The translations under genes and the position numbers were made by a program. A model generated the notes under the pieces. It searched no databases, was not told where the DNA came from, and worked only from the letters and a program-made list of their open reading frames with translations. Shown here one piece after another: positions 35,284 through 43,829 of a stretch of 64,000 bases of DNA; the first letter of the stretch is position 1, and each line of letters begins with the position of its first letter. This stretch comes from SZUA-430 sp044220975 (lineage in GTDB: Bacteria; Pseudomonadota; Alphaproteobacteria; Micropepsales; Micropepsaceae), in assembly GCA_044220975.1 (NCBI GenBank), contig JBGAPZ010000011.1:1-64000 (forward strand). The letters run 5' to 3'.

Positions 35284-36411
35284 ATGCCTTGGAACGATAA
35301 TAAGGGCGGCGGCGGCGGATGGAATTCCGGTGGCGGCGGCCGTGGACCGTGGGGGCAAGGGCCCTCGAATGGCGGCGGCGGTGGCCGCGGCCCGAACATG
35401 CGCCCACCCGATCTCGATGAGGTCTTCAAGCGGGCGCGCGACTGGTTGAAGACGATGTTCCCGAACCAGCCCCCGGGCGGCATGATGCTCGCCGGGATTG
35501 GCGGCTTCATCCTATTGATGTGGGTATGGACCGGCATCTACGTCATTCAGCAGACCGAAGTCGGCGTCATCCTGCGTTTCGGCAAAGCGGTTGGTGTGCT
35601 TCAGCCGGGGCTTCATTGGCGCTTTCCGCAACCGATCGAAGTCGTGATCCGCCAAGACATTCGCCAGCGGCAAATTCATATCGGCTTCACCGAAGATCCC
35701 GATACGCGCGCCACGTCCAACGTTCCGGGCGAGAGCCTGATGTTGACCGGCGATGAAAATATCGTCGACACAGATTTCACGGTGCAATGGCGCGTTCGTG
35801 ACGCGGCAGAGTTCAGCCTGAACGTCGCCGAGGGCGAGGAAAACGTGAAGGCCGTCGCCGAGAGCGCGATGCGCGAAGCGGCGGGTCAATCGCGCTACGA
35901 TGTGATGCTGGCGCCCGGCCGTGCCGCAATCGAAACCCGCGTGCAACAAATCATGCAGGCGACGCTGGATTTTTACAAAGCCGGTGTTTCGATCGAGCGC
36001 GTGAACATCCGTCAGGTTAACCCGCCGCCCCAGGTCTTGGACGCGGCGCGCGATGTGCAGGCTGCGCGTCAGGACAAAATTCGAAAGCGTAACGAGGCGG
36101 CGCGCTATCTCAATACGGTTGTTCCGAAGGCGCGCGGTGAAGCTTCGAAAATTGTTCAGGACGCAGAGGCTTACAAGCAACAGCAAATCACCGAGGCGAC
36201 CGGTGAGGCGAAGCGGTTCATCTCGATCCTGGATCAGTATAAGAACGCGAAAGAGGTGACGCGCGAGCGCATGTTCCTCGAAACCATGCAGCGCGTCTTG
36301 GGCTCCACGAACAAGATCATCCTGCAGACCAACGGCAATGCGCCGGTGATGCCGTATCTGCCGCTGCCGGAGCTGCGGCGGACTCAGCCTGAGACGGGAG
36401 CAACGCCATGA
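35284..36411 (+). CDS. hflK: FtsH modulator HflK
   Basis: 375-residue SPFH/prohibitin-domain membrane protein that with HflC caps the FtsH protease. The N-terminal 40 residues are Gly-rich and cytoplasmic. One transmembrane helix follows (about 66-88, MMLAGIGGFILLMWVWTGIY), then the SPFH domain (TEVGVILRFGKAVGVLQPGLHW) and a long Ala/Glu-rich coiled coil around 260-320. ATGA overlap (36408-36411) couples it to hflC. The 257-base gap upstream should hold its promoter. Confidence 0.95.
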   Translation: MPWNDNKGGGGGWNSGGGGRGPWGQGPSNGGGGGRGPNMRPPDLDEVFKRARDWLKTMFPNQPPGGMMLAGIGGFILLMWVWTGIYVIQQTEVGVILRFGKAVGVLQPGLHWRFPQPIEVVIRQDIRQRQIHIGFTEDPDTRATSNVPGESLMLTGDENIVDTDFTVQWRVRDAAEFSLNVAEGEENVKAVAESAMREAAGQSRYDVMLAPGRAAIETRVQQIMQATLDFYKAGVSIERVNIRQVNPPPQVLDAARDVQAARQDKIRKRNEAARYLNTVVPKARGEASKIVQDAEAYKQQQITEATGEAKRFISILDQYKNAKEVTRERMFLETMQRVLGSTNKIILQTNGNAPVMPYLPLPELRRTQPETGATP

Positions 36412-37277
36412 ACCGCAATTCCGTCATCGGCCTTGCAATCGCAACCGTGCTTTTCCTCCTTTATATGAGCGTGATCGTGGTCGATCAGCGCCAGCAGGCC
36501 GTCGTGTTGCAGTTCGGCGAACTCGCGCGCGAGCCAATTCGCGAGCCGGGCCTCGCCGTCATCATTCCGTTTCTGCAAAACGTGCGCGTGTTCGACAAGC
36601 GCATCCTTCCGCTTGAGACCGAAGCCGAAGAAGTCATCATTTCGGAAAACAAGCGTATCGTCGTCGACTCGTTCGTACGCTACCGGATCTTCGACCCGGT
36701 CAAGTACATCCGCGCTGCGGCGAGCGACGAAGCGGCAAGGCAGCGGCTGATCTCGCTGTTGAACTCCAGCTTACGCGGCGTCTTGGGTCAGCGCACCTTG
36801 CTGGACATGTTGTCGGGCGAGCGTGAGGAACTCATGCATTTGATCCGCGACTCGATGCAGAAAAGTTCGCGGGACCTCGGTATCGAAATTGTCGACGTGC
36901 GCATCCGGCGCGCCGACTTGCCGACGCAGAACCAAGAGTCGGTGTTCCAGCGCATGCAGGCCGAACGGAAGCAGGAAGCTGACAAATACCGCGCCGAGGG
37001 CGACGAAGAGGCTCAACAGATCACGTCGGGCGCCGACAAGCAGGTGACGATCATCCGCGCGGACGCCACGCAGAAGTCCGATATCCTGCGCGGCGAAGGC
37101 GATGCCGAGCGCAACCGGATTCTGGGCGAGGCGTATGGTCGTGACTCGGAGTTCTTCCAGTTCTACCGGAGCTTGCGCGCGTACGAGGGGGCCTTGAGCG
37201 GCAACAACACCACGATGGTGATCACTCCGGACAGCCCGTTCTTCAAATACTTCCGCAAAGGACAGACCGGGCGCTGA
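36408..37277 (+). CDS. hflC: FtsH modulator HflC
   Basis: 289-residue partner of HflK. The N-terminal transmembrane segment is VIGLAIATVLFLLYMSVIVVD, followed by the SPFH domain (VVLQFGELAREPIREPGLAV), VDVRIRRADLPTQNQESVFQRM and the helical AERKQEADKYRAEGDEEAQ stretch characteristic of HflC. Together HflKC form a large periplasmic cage. Followed by an HtrA-type protease gene, the usual alphaproteobacterial order. Confidence 0.96.
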   Translation: MNRNSVIGLAIATVLFLLYMSVIVVDQRQQAVVLQFGELAREPIREPGLAVIIPFLQNVRVFDKRILPLETEAEEVIISENKRIVVDSFVRYRIFDPVKYIRAAASDEAARQRLISLLNSSLRGVLGQRTLLDMLSGEREELMHLIRDSMQKSSRDLGIEIVDVRIRRADLPTQNQESVFQRMQAERKQEADKYRAEGDEEAQQITSGADKQVTIIRADATQKSDILRGEGDAERNRILGEAYGRDSEFFQFYRSLRAYEGALSGNNTTMVITPDSPFFKYFRKGQTGR

Positions 37278-37327
37278 TCGTCGTCCTCGTAAACTCATTC
37301 TTTACCACGCGGCGTCGATCACTTGAT

Positions 37328-37351
37328 CGGCGCCGTTTGCGTTCGGCGCCG
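37328..37351 (+). terminator. possible weak terminator after hflC
   Basis: The self-complementary octamer CGGCGCCG occurs twice (37328-37335 and 37344-37351) with an 8-base loop, so the two copies can pair as an 8-bp stem. Only three T follow, so termination would be partial; it may simply separate hflKC from the protease gene. Confidence 0.35.
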
Positions 37352-37368
37352 TTTCCGCGAGGGGTCGC

Positions 37369-38406
37369 TTGGTCAGATATTTTTTCGCCTTGGTGGCGAT
37401 GCTGTGGTTTGCCGGCGGCCAGGCTTTTGCGAAGCCGGTCCCGGACGGATTTTCCGCGCTCGTTGAGAAGCTGTCACCGGGTGTCGTGAACATCGCGACC
37501 GAGCGGTCCGGCGAGACCGCTGACGCCAAGAACGGCATTGCGCCGTCGCCGTCGGCTTGGGACGGGCAGATGACGCGCGAAGCCGGCGAGCGGAGCGGTC
37601 GATCGTTGGGCTCGGGTTTTGTGATCGATTCGACTGGGCTGATCGTGACGAACAATCACGTCATCGAAGGCGCCAAGGAGATCTATGTCGCGCTGCAGAA
37701 CGGGCGACGCCTGAAGGCGACTGTCGCCGGGCGTGACGCGAAGACCGACATCGCGCTTTTGCGCGTGCAGCCAACGAAGCCCCTCGTGGCCCTTTCGTTC
37801 GGCAATTCAGATGAGGCGAAGGCTGGCGACTGGGTGCTTGCGATCGGCAATCCGTTCGGGCTGGGCGGTAGTGTGTCGGCCGGCATTATCAGTGCGCGCA
37901 ACCGGCAACTCGATGCCGAGCTCTACGACGACTTCATACAGACAGACGCCGCGATCAATCGCGGGAACTCCGGTGGGCCGTTGTTCGATATGGGCGGCAA
38001 GGTCGTGGGCGTGAATTCGGCAATGCTCTCGCCATCCGGCGGATCGATCGGGATCGGGTTTGCTATTCCTTCAAACACGGTTGCCACGATAGTGGCGCAG
38101 TTGCGCCAGCATGGGCGGGTACAGCGCGGATGGATCGGCGCGAACGTCGACGATCTGGACGACGAAGGCGCCGGAGTCCGCGTCGAGCATGTGACACCAG
38201 GAGGCCCCGCTGCAGCCGCTGGGCTCAAGGTTGGAGACGTGGTCCGGCGGATCAATGCCACGCCTGTAAAGGACTCACGCATGATGCAAAGGCTGGTGGT
38301 GGAGGCGCCGGTGGGTCAGGTGCTGGCGTTTGACCTGGCCCGCGGGGGGCGAACGGTTGCGGCGAGCGTCCTGGTCGCGCGCCGGAAAGAAAACGGCACG
38401 CGCTGA
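37369..38406 (+). CDS. HtrA/Do-type periplasmic serine protease
   Basis: 345-residue trypsin-like protease with one PDZ domain. A signal peptide (MVRYFFALVAMLWFAGGQAFA, starting with TTG at 37369 and preceded by AGGGG) targets it to the periplasm. The catalytic triad is His97 (TNNHVIEG), Asp127 (KTDIAL) and Ser201 (NRGNSGGPL). The PDZ domain begins near residue 250 (RVEHVTPGGPAAAAGLKVGD). It is shorter than DegP and has one rather than two PDZ domains, thus DegS-like in layout but with a cleavable-looking signal. It follows hflKC, suggesting a membrane-protein quality-control unit. Confidence 0.92.
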   Translation: MVRYFFALVAMLWFAGGQAFAKPVPDGFSALVEKLSPGVVNIATERSGETADAKNGIAPSPSAWDGQMTREAGERSGRSLGSGFVIDSTGLIVTNNHVIEGAKEIYVALQNGRRLKATVAGRDAKTDIALLRVQPTKPLVALSFGNSDEAKAGDWVLAIGNPFGLGGSVSAGIISARNRQLDAELYDDFIQTDAAINRGNSGGPLFDMGGKVVGVNSAMLSPSGGSIGIGFAIPSNTVATIVAQLRQHGRVQRGWIGANVDDLDDEGAGVRVEHVTPGGPAAAAGLKVGDVVRRINATPVKDSRMMQRLVVEAPVGQVLAFDLARGGRTVAASVLVARRKENGTR

Positions 38407-38480
38407 GAGGCATTTCGCACATGCGGAATCGAGGGTTTGTCAGGGTTGCAAGGGCTTAATTTTCTTTCGTTTTTCTGCCG

Positions 38481-38509
38481 TTGAAGGCATAGGGGGCCCT
38501 CAATATAGT
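38481..38509 (+). promoter_or_regulatory. promoter of dksA
   Basis: TTGAAG (38481-38486) and TATAGT (38504-38509) are separated by exactly 17 bases, a good sigma-70-type promoter. The start point would be near 38516, giving a 40-base leader with GGGAGGAAC before the dksA ATG. Confidence 0.7.
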
Positions 38510-38555
38510 CCGCCGCACTTTGGCGCCCTGCGTCGCGCCGGGGAGGAACCTTCGC

Positions 38556-38972
38556 ATGGGTGTGTCGTTACCCGCTGACTACCGGCCGTCGGACGACGAG
38601 CCCTTCATGAACGAACGCCAGCGCGAGTATTTCCGGCAGCGCTTGCTGAAATGGAAGGACGACATCCTTCGCGAGTCGAAGGAGACGCTGCAGACGTTGG
38701 CCAGCGACTCCGTTCCGCATGCCGATTTGGCCGACCGCGCTTCAAGCGAGGCGGAGCGTGCGAACGAACTTCGTGCGCGCGACCGGCAGCGCAAGCTGAT
38801 TTCCAAGATCGACTCTGCTCTCAGGCGAATTGAGGAAGGCACGTACGGGTTCTGCGAAGATACGGGCGATCCCATCAGTCTGCGCCGGCTTGAGGCGCGG
38901 CCGATTGCGACGCTGAGCATCGAAGCGCAGGAGCGGCACGAACGGCGCGAGAAGGTCTATCGCGACGATTGA
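38556..38972 (+). CDS. dksA: RNA polymerase-binding transcription factor DksA
   Basis: 138-residue DksA with the coiled-coil (about 30-95) that enters the polymerase secondary channel, and a C-terminal zinc-finger-like domain in which only Cys100 of the usual four cysteines remains (YGFCEDTGDPISLRRLEARP). This cysteine-poor form is usual in alphaproteobacteria. DILRESKETLQTL and ADLADRASSEAERANELRARDRQRKL belong to the coiled coil. GGGAGGAAC lies upstream of the ATG at 38556. Mediates ppGpp control of rRNA and amino-acid promoters. Confidence 0.95.
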   Translation: MGVSLPADYRPSDDEPFMNERQREYFRQRLLKWKDDILRESKETLQTLASDSVPHADLADRASSEAERANELRARDRQRKLISKIDSALRRIEEGTYGFCEDTGDPISLRRLEARPIATLSIEAQERHERREKVYRDD

Positions 38973-38978
38973 GTATGG

Positions 38979-39857
38979 CTAGACGCTGTGCTGGAAGTCC
39001 AAACCCAAATCCAAGCACTTGGCCGAGTGCGTAATCGCACCTGAAGAGATGATGTCGACGCCGGTGGCAGCGATGGCAGCGATCGTTTCGGCGGTGACGT
39101 TGCCCGAGGCTTCGAGGATGGCGCGGCCGGCCGTTCGCTCGACGGCTCTGCGCAGTTGGTCCGGCTTCATGTTGTCGAGCAGGATCGAATTCGCACCGAG
39201 TTCTAGTGCCTTGTCGAGCTGATCCAGGCTGTCGACCTCGACTTCGATGTGGACCATGTGGCCGGCATGGGCGCGGGCCGCTTTGATCGCGTTCGCGATA
39301 CCGCCTGCCGCCACGATGTGGTTGTCCTTAATCAGGATGCCATCGTCGAGACCGAAGCGATGGTTGTGGCCACCTCCGCAGCGGACGGCGTATTTTTCGA
39401 ACGCGCGCAGGCCTGGCGTGGTCTTGCGGGTGCACACCACGCGCGCCTTCGTGCCCTCGCAGAGCTTCGCGAGCGTGGCCGTTGCAGTCGCGATGCCGGA
39501 GAGGCGGCCTAAGAAGTTTAGAGCGACGCGTTCACCAGTGAGTATCGGTCGTGCCGGACCATCCACAATTGCGACCACGTCGCCGCGGGCGACTTCGCAA
39601 CCGTCTGGCGCGCGGACCGCGATCTTGATTACTGGGTCCATCAGGCGGAACGCCGTCAGTGCGAAGTCCAGGCCCGCGATGCGGCCAGGTTCGCGTGCGG
39701 CGATGATGCCATGCGCGGTAGCGTGGGCCGGAATTGTCGCTTGCGTGGTGAGGTCGCCCGCACGGCCAAAGTCTTCCAGCAGCGCAGCGCGGACCGCGGG
39801 CTCGATCAGCAGAGGCGATAGCGGCTCGACGGCGACGACGGGCGTCTTCGGGGTCAT
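38979..39857 (-). CDS. nadC: nicotinate-nucleotide pyrophosphorylase NadC
   Basis: Quinolinate phosphoribosyltransferase, third enzyme of de novo NAD synthesis. LLEDFGRAGDLTTQATIPA, GERVALNFLGRLSGIATAT, CTRKTTPGLRAFEKYAVRCGG and DGILIKDNHI are signature segments. EVEVDSLDQLDKAL and LEASGNVTAETIAAIAATGVD complete the quinolinate and PRPP sites. 292 aa. The ATG at 39857-39855 overlaps the nadB stop (ATGA); the longer frame upstream is a shadow of nadB. Confidence 0.96.
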   Translation of the reverse strand: MTPKTPVVAVEPLSPLLIEPAVRAALLEDFGRAGDLTTQATIPAHATAHGIIAAREPGRIAGLDFALTAFRLMDPVIKIAVRAPDGCEVARGDVVAIVDGPARPILTGERVALNFLGRLSGIATATATLAKLCEGTKARVVCTRKTTPGLRAFEKYAVRCGGGHNHRFGLDDGILIKDNHIVAAGGIANAIKAARAHAGHMVHIEVEVDSLDQLDKALELGANSILLDNMKPDQLRRAVERTAGRAILEASGNVTAETIAAIAATGVDIISSGAITHSAKCLDLGLDFQHSV

Positions 39858-41455
39858 CTGACCGCCTTGAGTTGTGCTGACGCTTTGGTTTCCTGCACGG
39901 CGAGAGCGATGGTAGCTCGGATTTCGGCCAGCGTAACGAACGTGCGTTTGGCTTGGGCCGGATCGGCCGTTGGATAGTCGCTGCGGAAGTGGCCGCCGCG
40001 GCTTTCGGTGCGGTTCAAGGCTGCGCCTGCGATTAAGCTTGCGGTTGCCGCCATGTTGCGAAGGTCCGGATCGGCGGCGTTGGTCTTTTCCAGTTGAGCG
40101 ATGATGCCAAGAGCGTTGATGAGGTCGGTCGCGTTGCGTTCGAGGCCGACGTTCAACGTCATGGTCATGCGGAGCTTCGTGACGGCGGGACCGTTCGCGG
40201 GTGCGCCAGCCGCGGGTGGCGTCAGATGGTCGGGCTCGGCCTGGTGGCGGTGTACGATGCGCTCGACGTCGGTTGCCGCTCTGGCACCGAAGACGATTGC
40301 CTCGAGCAGCGAGTTCGAGGCGAGGCGGTTTGCGCCGTGAGCGCCAGTCGAGGCGCACTCGCCGATGGCCCAAAGGCCTTCGAGGCTCGTGCGGGCATGC
40401 TCGTCAACAGCGATGCCACCCATGTGATAGTGCGCGGCGGGGGCGACCGGGATGGGCTGCACGCGCGGGTCGATGCCGGCCGACATGCAGTACTCGAACA
40501 CGGTTGGGAACGCTTCGGGGAAGCGTGCGCCGATCGCGTCGCGCGTGTCGAGGAAGACTTTGCGGCCTGCTTTGATCTCACGAAAGATTCCACGGGCGAC
40601 GACGTCGCGCGGCGCGAGCTCGGCGTCTTTATGAGCGGCGAACATGAACCGCTCACCACGGTCGTTCAGCAGGACTGCGCCTTCGCCGCGCAACGCTTCG
40701 GTCGCAAGCGGCGCGGGGTCGCGGCCGAGCGCGATTGCGGTCGGGTGGAACTGCACGAACTCCGGGTCGGCAATAATTGCGCCGGCGCGGGCGGCCATGC
40801 CGACGCCTTGGCCACGCGCTTGCGGTGGGTTTGTGGTGACTTCGTAGAGGCCGCCGACGCCGCCGAGCGCGAAGATCGTCGCGTCCGCGCGGATCAGCAC
40901 AGGCGACGACTTGTCGGCGACCGGGTGCGCGTAGACGCCGACGACGCGTCCGCCTTGGGTTGCGAGATCGAAGGCGACCAAGCCTTCGACGACGCGGATG
41001 CGCGGCTCATTCTTCACGGCCTTTATTAGCGACGCCATGATCGCAGCACCGGCGCGGTCGCCCGCGACACGCACGATGCGGTTCATCCCGTGCGCGGCTT
41101 CGCGGCCAAGAACGAAATTGCCCTTGGCGTCGCGGTCGAACGGCACGCCGAGGCGGGCGAGGTCTTCGATGCGCGGCGCGGCCTCAGTTGCGATGAGGCG
41201 CGCGATCTTCGGGTCGACGATGCCGGCGCCTGCGGTTTCGGTGTCGAGGGCGTGGAGTTCGGCGCTGTCGTCTGAGCCCAGCGCAGCGGCGATGCCGCCT
41301 TGCGCCCAAGTCGAAGATGCGCCGGAGCCCAATGAGGCTGCAGCGAGCACAGTCACTGGGCCTTTTATCTTGAGGGCAGTGAAAAGTCCTGCCAGACCCG
41401 CGCCGACGATCAGAACGCCGCCAGAGTCGATCACGTTGTCGGTGCGGCGCGTCAT
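39854..41455 (-). CDS. nadB: L-aspartate oxidase NadB
   Basis: FAD-dependent oxidation of aspartate to iminoaspartate. The N-terminal dinucleotide-binding motif GVLIVGAGLAGLFTALK is followed by SSTWAQGGIAAAL, AHGMNRIVRVAGDRAGAAIM, EFVQFHPTA, YHMGGIAVDEHART and GECASTGAHGANRLASNSLLE, all conserved in NadB. 533 aa, full length. It starts three bases after the nadA stop and overlaps nadC by four bases, forming a tight nadABC operon. Confidence 0.96.
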   Translation of the reverse strand: MTRRTDNVIDSGGVLIVGAGLAGLFTALKIKGPVTVLAAASLGSGASSTWAQGGIAAALGSDDSAELHALDTETAGAGIVDPKIARLIATEAAPRIEDLARLGVPFDRDAKGNFVLGREAAHGMNRIVRVAGDRAGAAIMASLIKAVKNEPRIRVVEGLVAFDLATQGGRVVGVYAHPVADKSSPVLIRADATIFALGGVGGLYEVTTNPPQARGQGVGMAARAGAIIADPEFVQFHPTAIALGRDPAPLATEALRGEGAVLLNDRGERFMFAAHKDAELAPRDVVARGIFREIKAGRKVFLDTRDAIGARFPEAFPTVFEYCMSAGIDPRVQPIPVAPAAHYHMGGIAVDEHARTSLEGLWAIGECASTGAHGANRLASNSLLEAIVFGARAATDVERIVHRHQAEPDHLTPPAAGAPANGPAVTKLRMTMTLNVGLERNATDLINALGIIAQLEKTNAADPDLRNMAATASLIAGAALNRTESRGGHFRSDYPTADPAQAKRTFVTLAEIRATIALAVQETKASAQLKAVR

Positions 41456-41458
41456 CGC

Positions 41459-42502
41459 TTAGTGCACCGCTGTTTTCGGTTTGCCGACGGCGAGCATTTT
41501 TTCGACGGCGGCGCGTGCGCGGGCCGCGATCGAGGGGTCGACTTTGACTTCGTACTGCATCGTCTGGAGCGAGCGCAGGATCTTAGCCAACGTGATGCGC
41601 TTCATATGCGGGCAGAGATTGCACGGACGCAGGAACTCGACGTCGCGGTGCTGCGCCGAGATGTTGTCGGCCATCGAGCATTCGGTCAGAAGAACGACGC
41701 GTGCCGGACGCTTTTCGATGACATACTGTGTCATCGCGGAGGTCGAGCCTGCAAAGTCGCATTCGGCGACGACGTCGGCCGGGCACTCCGGGTGGGCGAG
41801 AACGATCGCCTGGGGGTGGTCGGCTTTGAAGCGACGGATGTCGTCGGCGGTGAAACGCTCATGCACTTCGCAACGGCCGTGCCAGGCAATAATCTTGATT
41901 TTCGTTTGGTTCGCTACGTTTTGCGCGAGGAATTTGTCCGGGATGAAGATTACCGTGTCGACGCCGCGTTCCCTGGCAATCGACTCGACGACGGCGACCG
42001 CGTTCGAGGACGTACAGGTGATGTCGCTTTCGGCTTTCACGTCGGCCGACGTGTTCACGTAGGTGACGACCGGCAGGTTCGGGTATTTCTGTTTCAGCAA
42101 GCGCACGTCGGCGCCGGTGATGGACGCCGCAAGCGAGCAGCCTGCCTCGAGGTCTGGAATCAGCACCGTCTTGTCGGGCGACAAGATTTTCGACGTCTCC
42201 GCCATGAAGTGGACGCCGGCCTGAACGATAATCTTCGCGTCGGTCTTGGCCGCTTCGCGGGCGAGCTGCAGGCTGTCGCCGACGAAATCGGCGACACAGT
42301 GGAAAATTTCGGGCGTTTGGTAGTTGTGTGCGAGAATAACGGCGCCGCGTTCTTTCTTCAGCCGGTTGATCTCGGCGATCAGCGGCGCGAAGTGCGGCCA
42401 CTCGATCTCGGGTACGACGTTCGACACCTTCGCATAGAGTTCGCGCGTGGCGGCGGCGACCTCCGGCGTGTAAGCCAGTTTCGGTTCAGAAGCCCCCGAC
42501 AT
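41459..42502 (-). CDS. nadA: quinolinate synthase NadA
   Basis: [4Fe-4S] enzyme condensing iminoaspartate and dihydroxyacetone phosphate to quinolinate. The cluster cysteines lie in EAGCSLAASI, AHPECPADVVAECDF and RPCNLCPHMKRITL. LAHNYQTPEI and GVHFMAETSKIL are further hallmarks. 347 aa from the ATG at 42502, chosen because AAGGA then sits eight bases upstream. The in-frame ATGs further up (42511, 42523, 42532) lie in or next to the operator dyad. First gene of the nadABC operon. Confidence 0.95.
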   Translation of the reverse strand: MSGASEPKLAYTPEVAAATRELYAKVSNVVPEIEWPHFAPLIAEINRLKKERGAVILAHNYQTPEIFHCVADFVGDSLQLAREAAKTDAKIIVQAGVHFMAETSKILSPDKTVLIPDLEAGCSLAASITGADVRLLKQKYPNLPVVTYVNTSADVKAESDITCTSSNAVAVVESIARERGVDTVIFIPDKFLAQNVANQTKIKIIAWHGRCEVHERFTADDIRRFKADHPQAIVLAHPECPADVVAECDFAGSTSAMTQYVIEKRPARVVLLTECSMADNISAQHRDVEFLRPCNLCPHMKRITLAKILRSLQTMQYEVKVDPSIAARARAAVEKMLAVGKPKTAVH

Positions 42503-42514
42503 CTTTGCCATCCT

Positions 42515-42533
42515 TATGCTCATTATGAGCATA
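42515..42533. promoter_or_regulatory. perfect dyad at the nadA promoter (probable NadQ operator)
   Basis: TATGCTCAT (42515-42523) and ATGAGCATA (42525-42533) form a perfect dyad around one central base. It sits just downstream of a minus-strand promoter made of TTGGCG (42561-42556) and TATATA (42537-42532, spacing 18), so a bound repressor would block transcription start. A NadQ-type regulator gene lies 2 kb away. Confidence 0.65.
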
Positions 42534-42578
42534 TATATGGTATCAAAAACGGCGGCGCCAAGGGCCGCCAGTGGGGAA

Positions 42579-42595
42579 ATGCTAGAATTGAGCAT
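42579..42595. promoter_or_regulatory. second, degenerate copy of the nadA dyad
   Basis: ATGCTAGAATTGAGCAT shares both outer ATGCT/AGCAT arms and the inner TGAGCAT with the first site. The centres of the two 17-base sites are 63 bases apart, about six helical turns, upstream of the -35 element. This geometry would allow cooperative binding or looping (inference). Confidence 0.5.
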
Positions 42596-42756
42596 AACGT
42601 CGAGTCAAGCGGCGTTGGGAAACATGGCCCGCCGCAACCGCGGTCACACAACTTGGCGCGGCGCCGTGCAATAGAAGAGCTCACGTGCGCGGGGTGCACG
42701 TTTACGTTCCGTTACTCAACATCGTTCTTGTGTCTCCTGTTACCAGCAAACTTTCC

Positions 42757-43713
42757 ATGACCTCAATTCTGCTAGCTGGTGTGCGTTGGGCGGTGCTTGC
42801 GGGGCTGGCCGGCGCAATCGGCGTTGTCGCGGGCGTGCTTGGGTCGTCGCTGCATTGGTCGTTCGATCTGATGGCACAGTTCTTGTTGCCTGCTTTCGTG
42901 GTCGCGCTGCTAATTGTGCCGGTCGCGGCGCTCGCGCGGTGGCCTGCGGTAGCGGGCGGCGCCGCGGTGACGGCCGTCGCTGCCTACGCGCTCGCTATGC
43001 CATCCGTGACGGCGCCTGGACCGGTGAAGGCGGAAGCGCCGCGGTTTCGCGTGCTTCTGTTCAATATGTGGTTCGGCAATGGACGCTTGGGCGACGTCGC
43101 GCAGCTGATCCAGCGCGAAGACGCCGATCTGGTTGTTATCGTGGAATCTTCTCTGCGGGCGCGGAATGCGCTCCAAGCCGTTACGAACGTCTATCCCTAC
43201 CGCTTCGACTGCACGGCATCTGGCTGTGACGTCGTCATGTTTTCGCGGGCGCGTCTGTTGCCGCAAGATATCGCGCGGACGAGCGACGCGAACCGCTCGC
43301 CCTATGTGACGGTCGGTACGGATATCGCGGGCTGCCGGTTGACGGTGCTTGCGACCCATATGACACGGCCGTTTCCGCATCGGCCCTACGGTTCGCAGCG
43401 CGAGCAGGCGCGTGAGATAGGCAGTGTCGTCGGTTTAATCCCGGGCGCGAAGCTGGTGCTCGGCGATTTCAATGCCGCGCCATGGGGCTATGTCGTTCGC
43501 ACAATCGAGGCACGCGGGAATGTCCGCGCTGCGACCGGGGCGTCTGGGACGTGGCCGTCCGCCCTGCCGGGGCAGCTTCGAATTCCGATCGACCACATGT
43601 TGGTCAGCCCGGGGTTAAGCTTCGTGTCGCGAAGCGTGCTGCCGGGAGCAGGGTCGGATCATCTGCCTGTGCTCGCCGAGATTGCTGTGACAGATCCCAC
43701 GCAATGCCGCTGA
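42757..43713 (+). CDS. membrane-anchored endonuclease/exonuclease/phosphatase family protein
   Basis: About 318 residues. Three N-terminal hydrophobic helices (LLAGVRWAVLAGLAGAIGVVAG, MAQFLLPAFVVALLIVPVAAL, VAGGAAVTAVAAYALA) precede an EEP-fold domain: VLLFNMWFGN, DLVVIVESS (metal-binding Glu), VLGDFNAAPW (catalytic Asp and Asn) and GSDHLPVLAEI (catalytic His). The function could be nuclease or phosphodiesterase. A GTG at 42685 is an alternative start, but the ATG at 42757 begins right before the first helix. Divergent from nadA. Confidence 0.82.
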   Translation: MTSILLAGVRWAVLAGLAGAIGVVAGVLGSSLHWSFDLMAQFLLPAFVVALLIVPVAALARWPAVAGGAAVTAVAAYALAMPSVTAPGPVKAEAPRFRVLLFNMWFGNGRLGDVAQLIQREDADLVVIVESSLRARNALQAVTNVYPYRFDCTASGCDVVMFSRARLLPQDIARTSDANRSPYVTVGTDIAGCRLTVLATHMTRPFPHRPYGSQREQAREIGSVVGLIPGAKLVLGDFNAAPWGYVVRTIEARGNVRAATGASGTWPSALPGQLRIPIDHMLVSPGLSFVSRSVLPGAGSDHLPVLAEIAVTDPTQCR

Positions 43714-43829
43714 TTAATCGACGATTAAGCCTTACGGTTCCTCGCTTTAACGTCTTGGATTGAATTTTCACTTCAAGATGCCGGCCGTGACATCCCGCGA
43801 TCAGAGCGACGGGAAGCAAGGAGTGGCTG

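Noticed and set aside
35296..35400. GGCGGCGGC-type direct repeats
   Set aside because: They encode the normal glycine-rich N-terminus of HflK, not a regulatory or mobile repeat.
38857..38960. loss of three zinc-finger cysteines in DksA as a defect
   Set aside because: The cysteine-poor C-terminal domain is usual for alphaproteobacterial DksA, so this is not a broken gene.
41462..42760. 432-codon plus-strand open frame over nadA
   Set aside because: It is antisense to a clear nadA, has no recognisable domain, and consists of the complementary codon pattern expected in GC-rich DNA.
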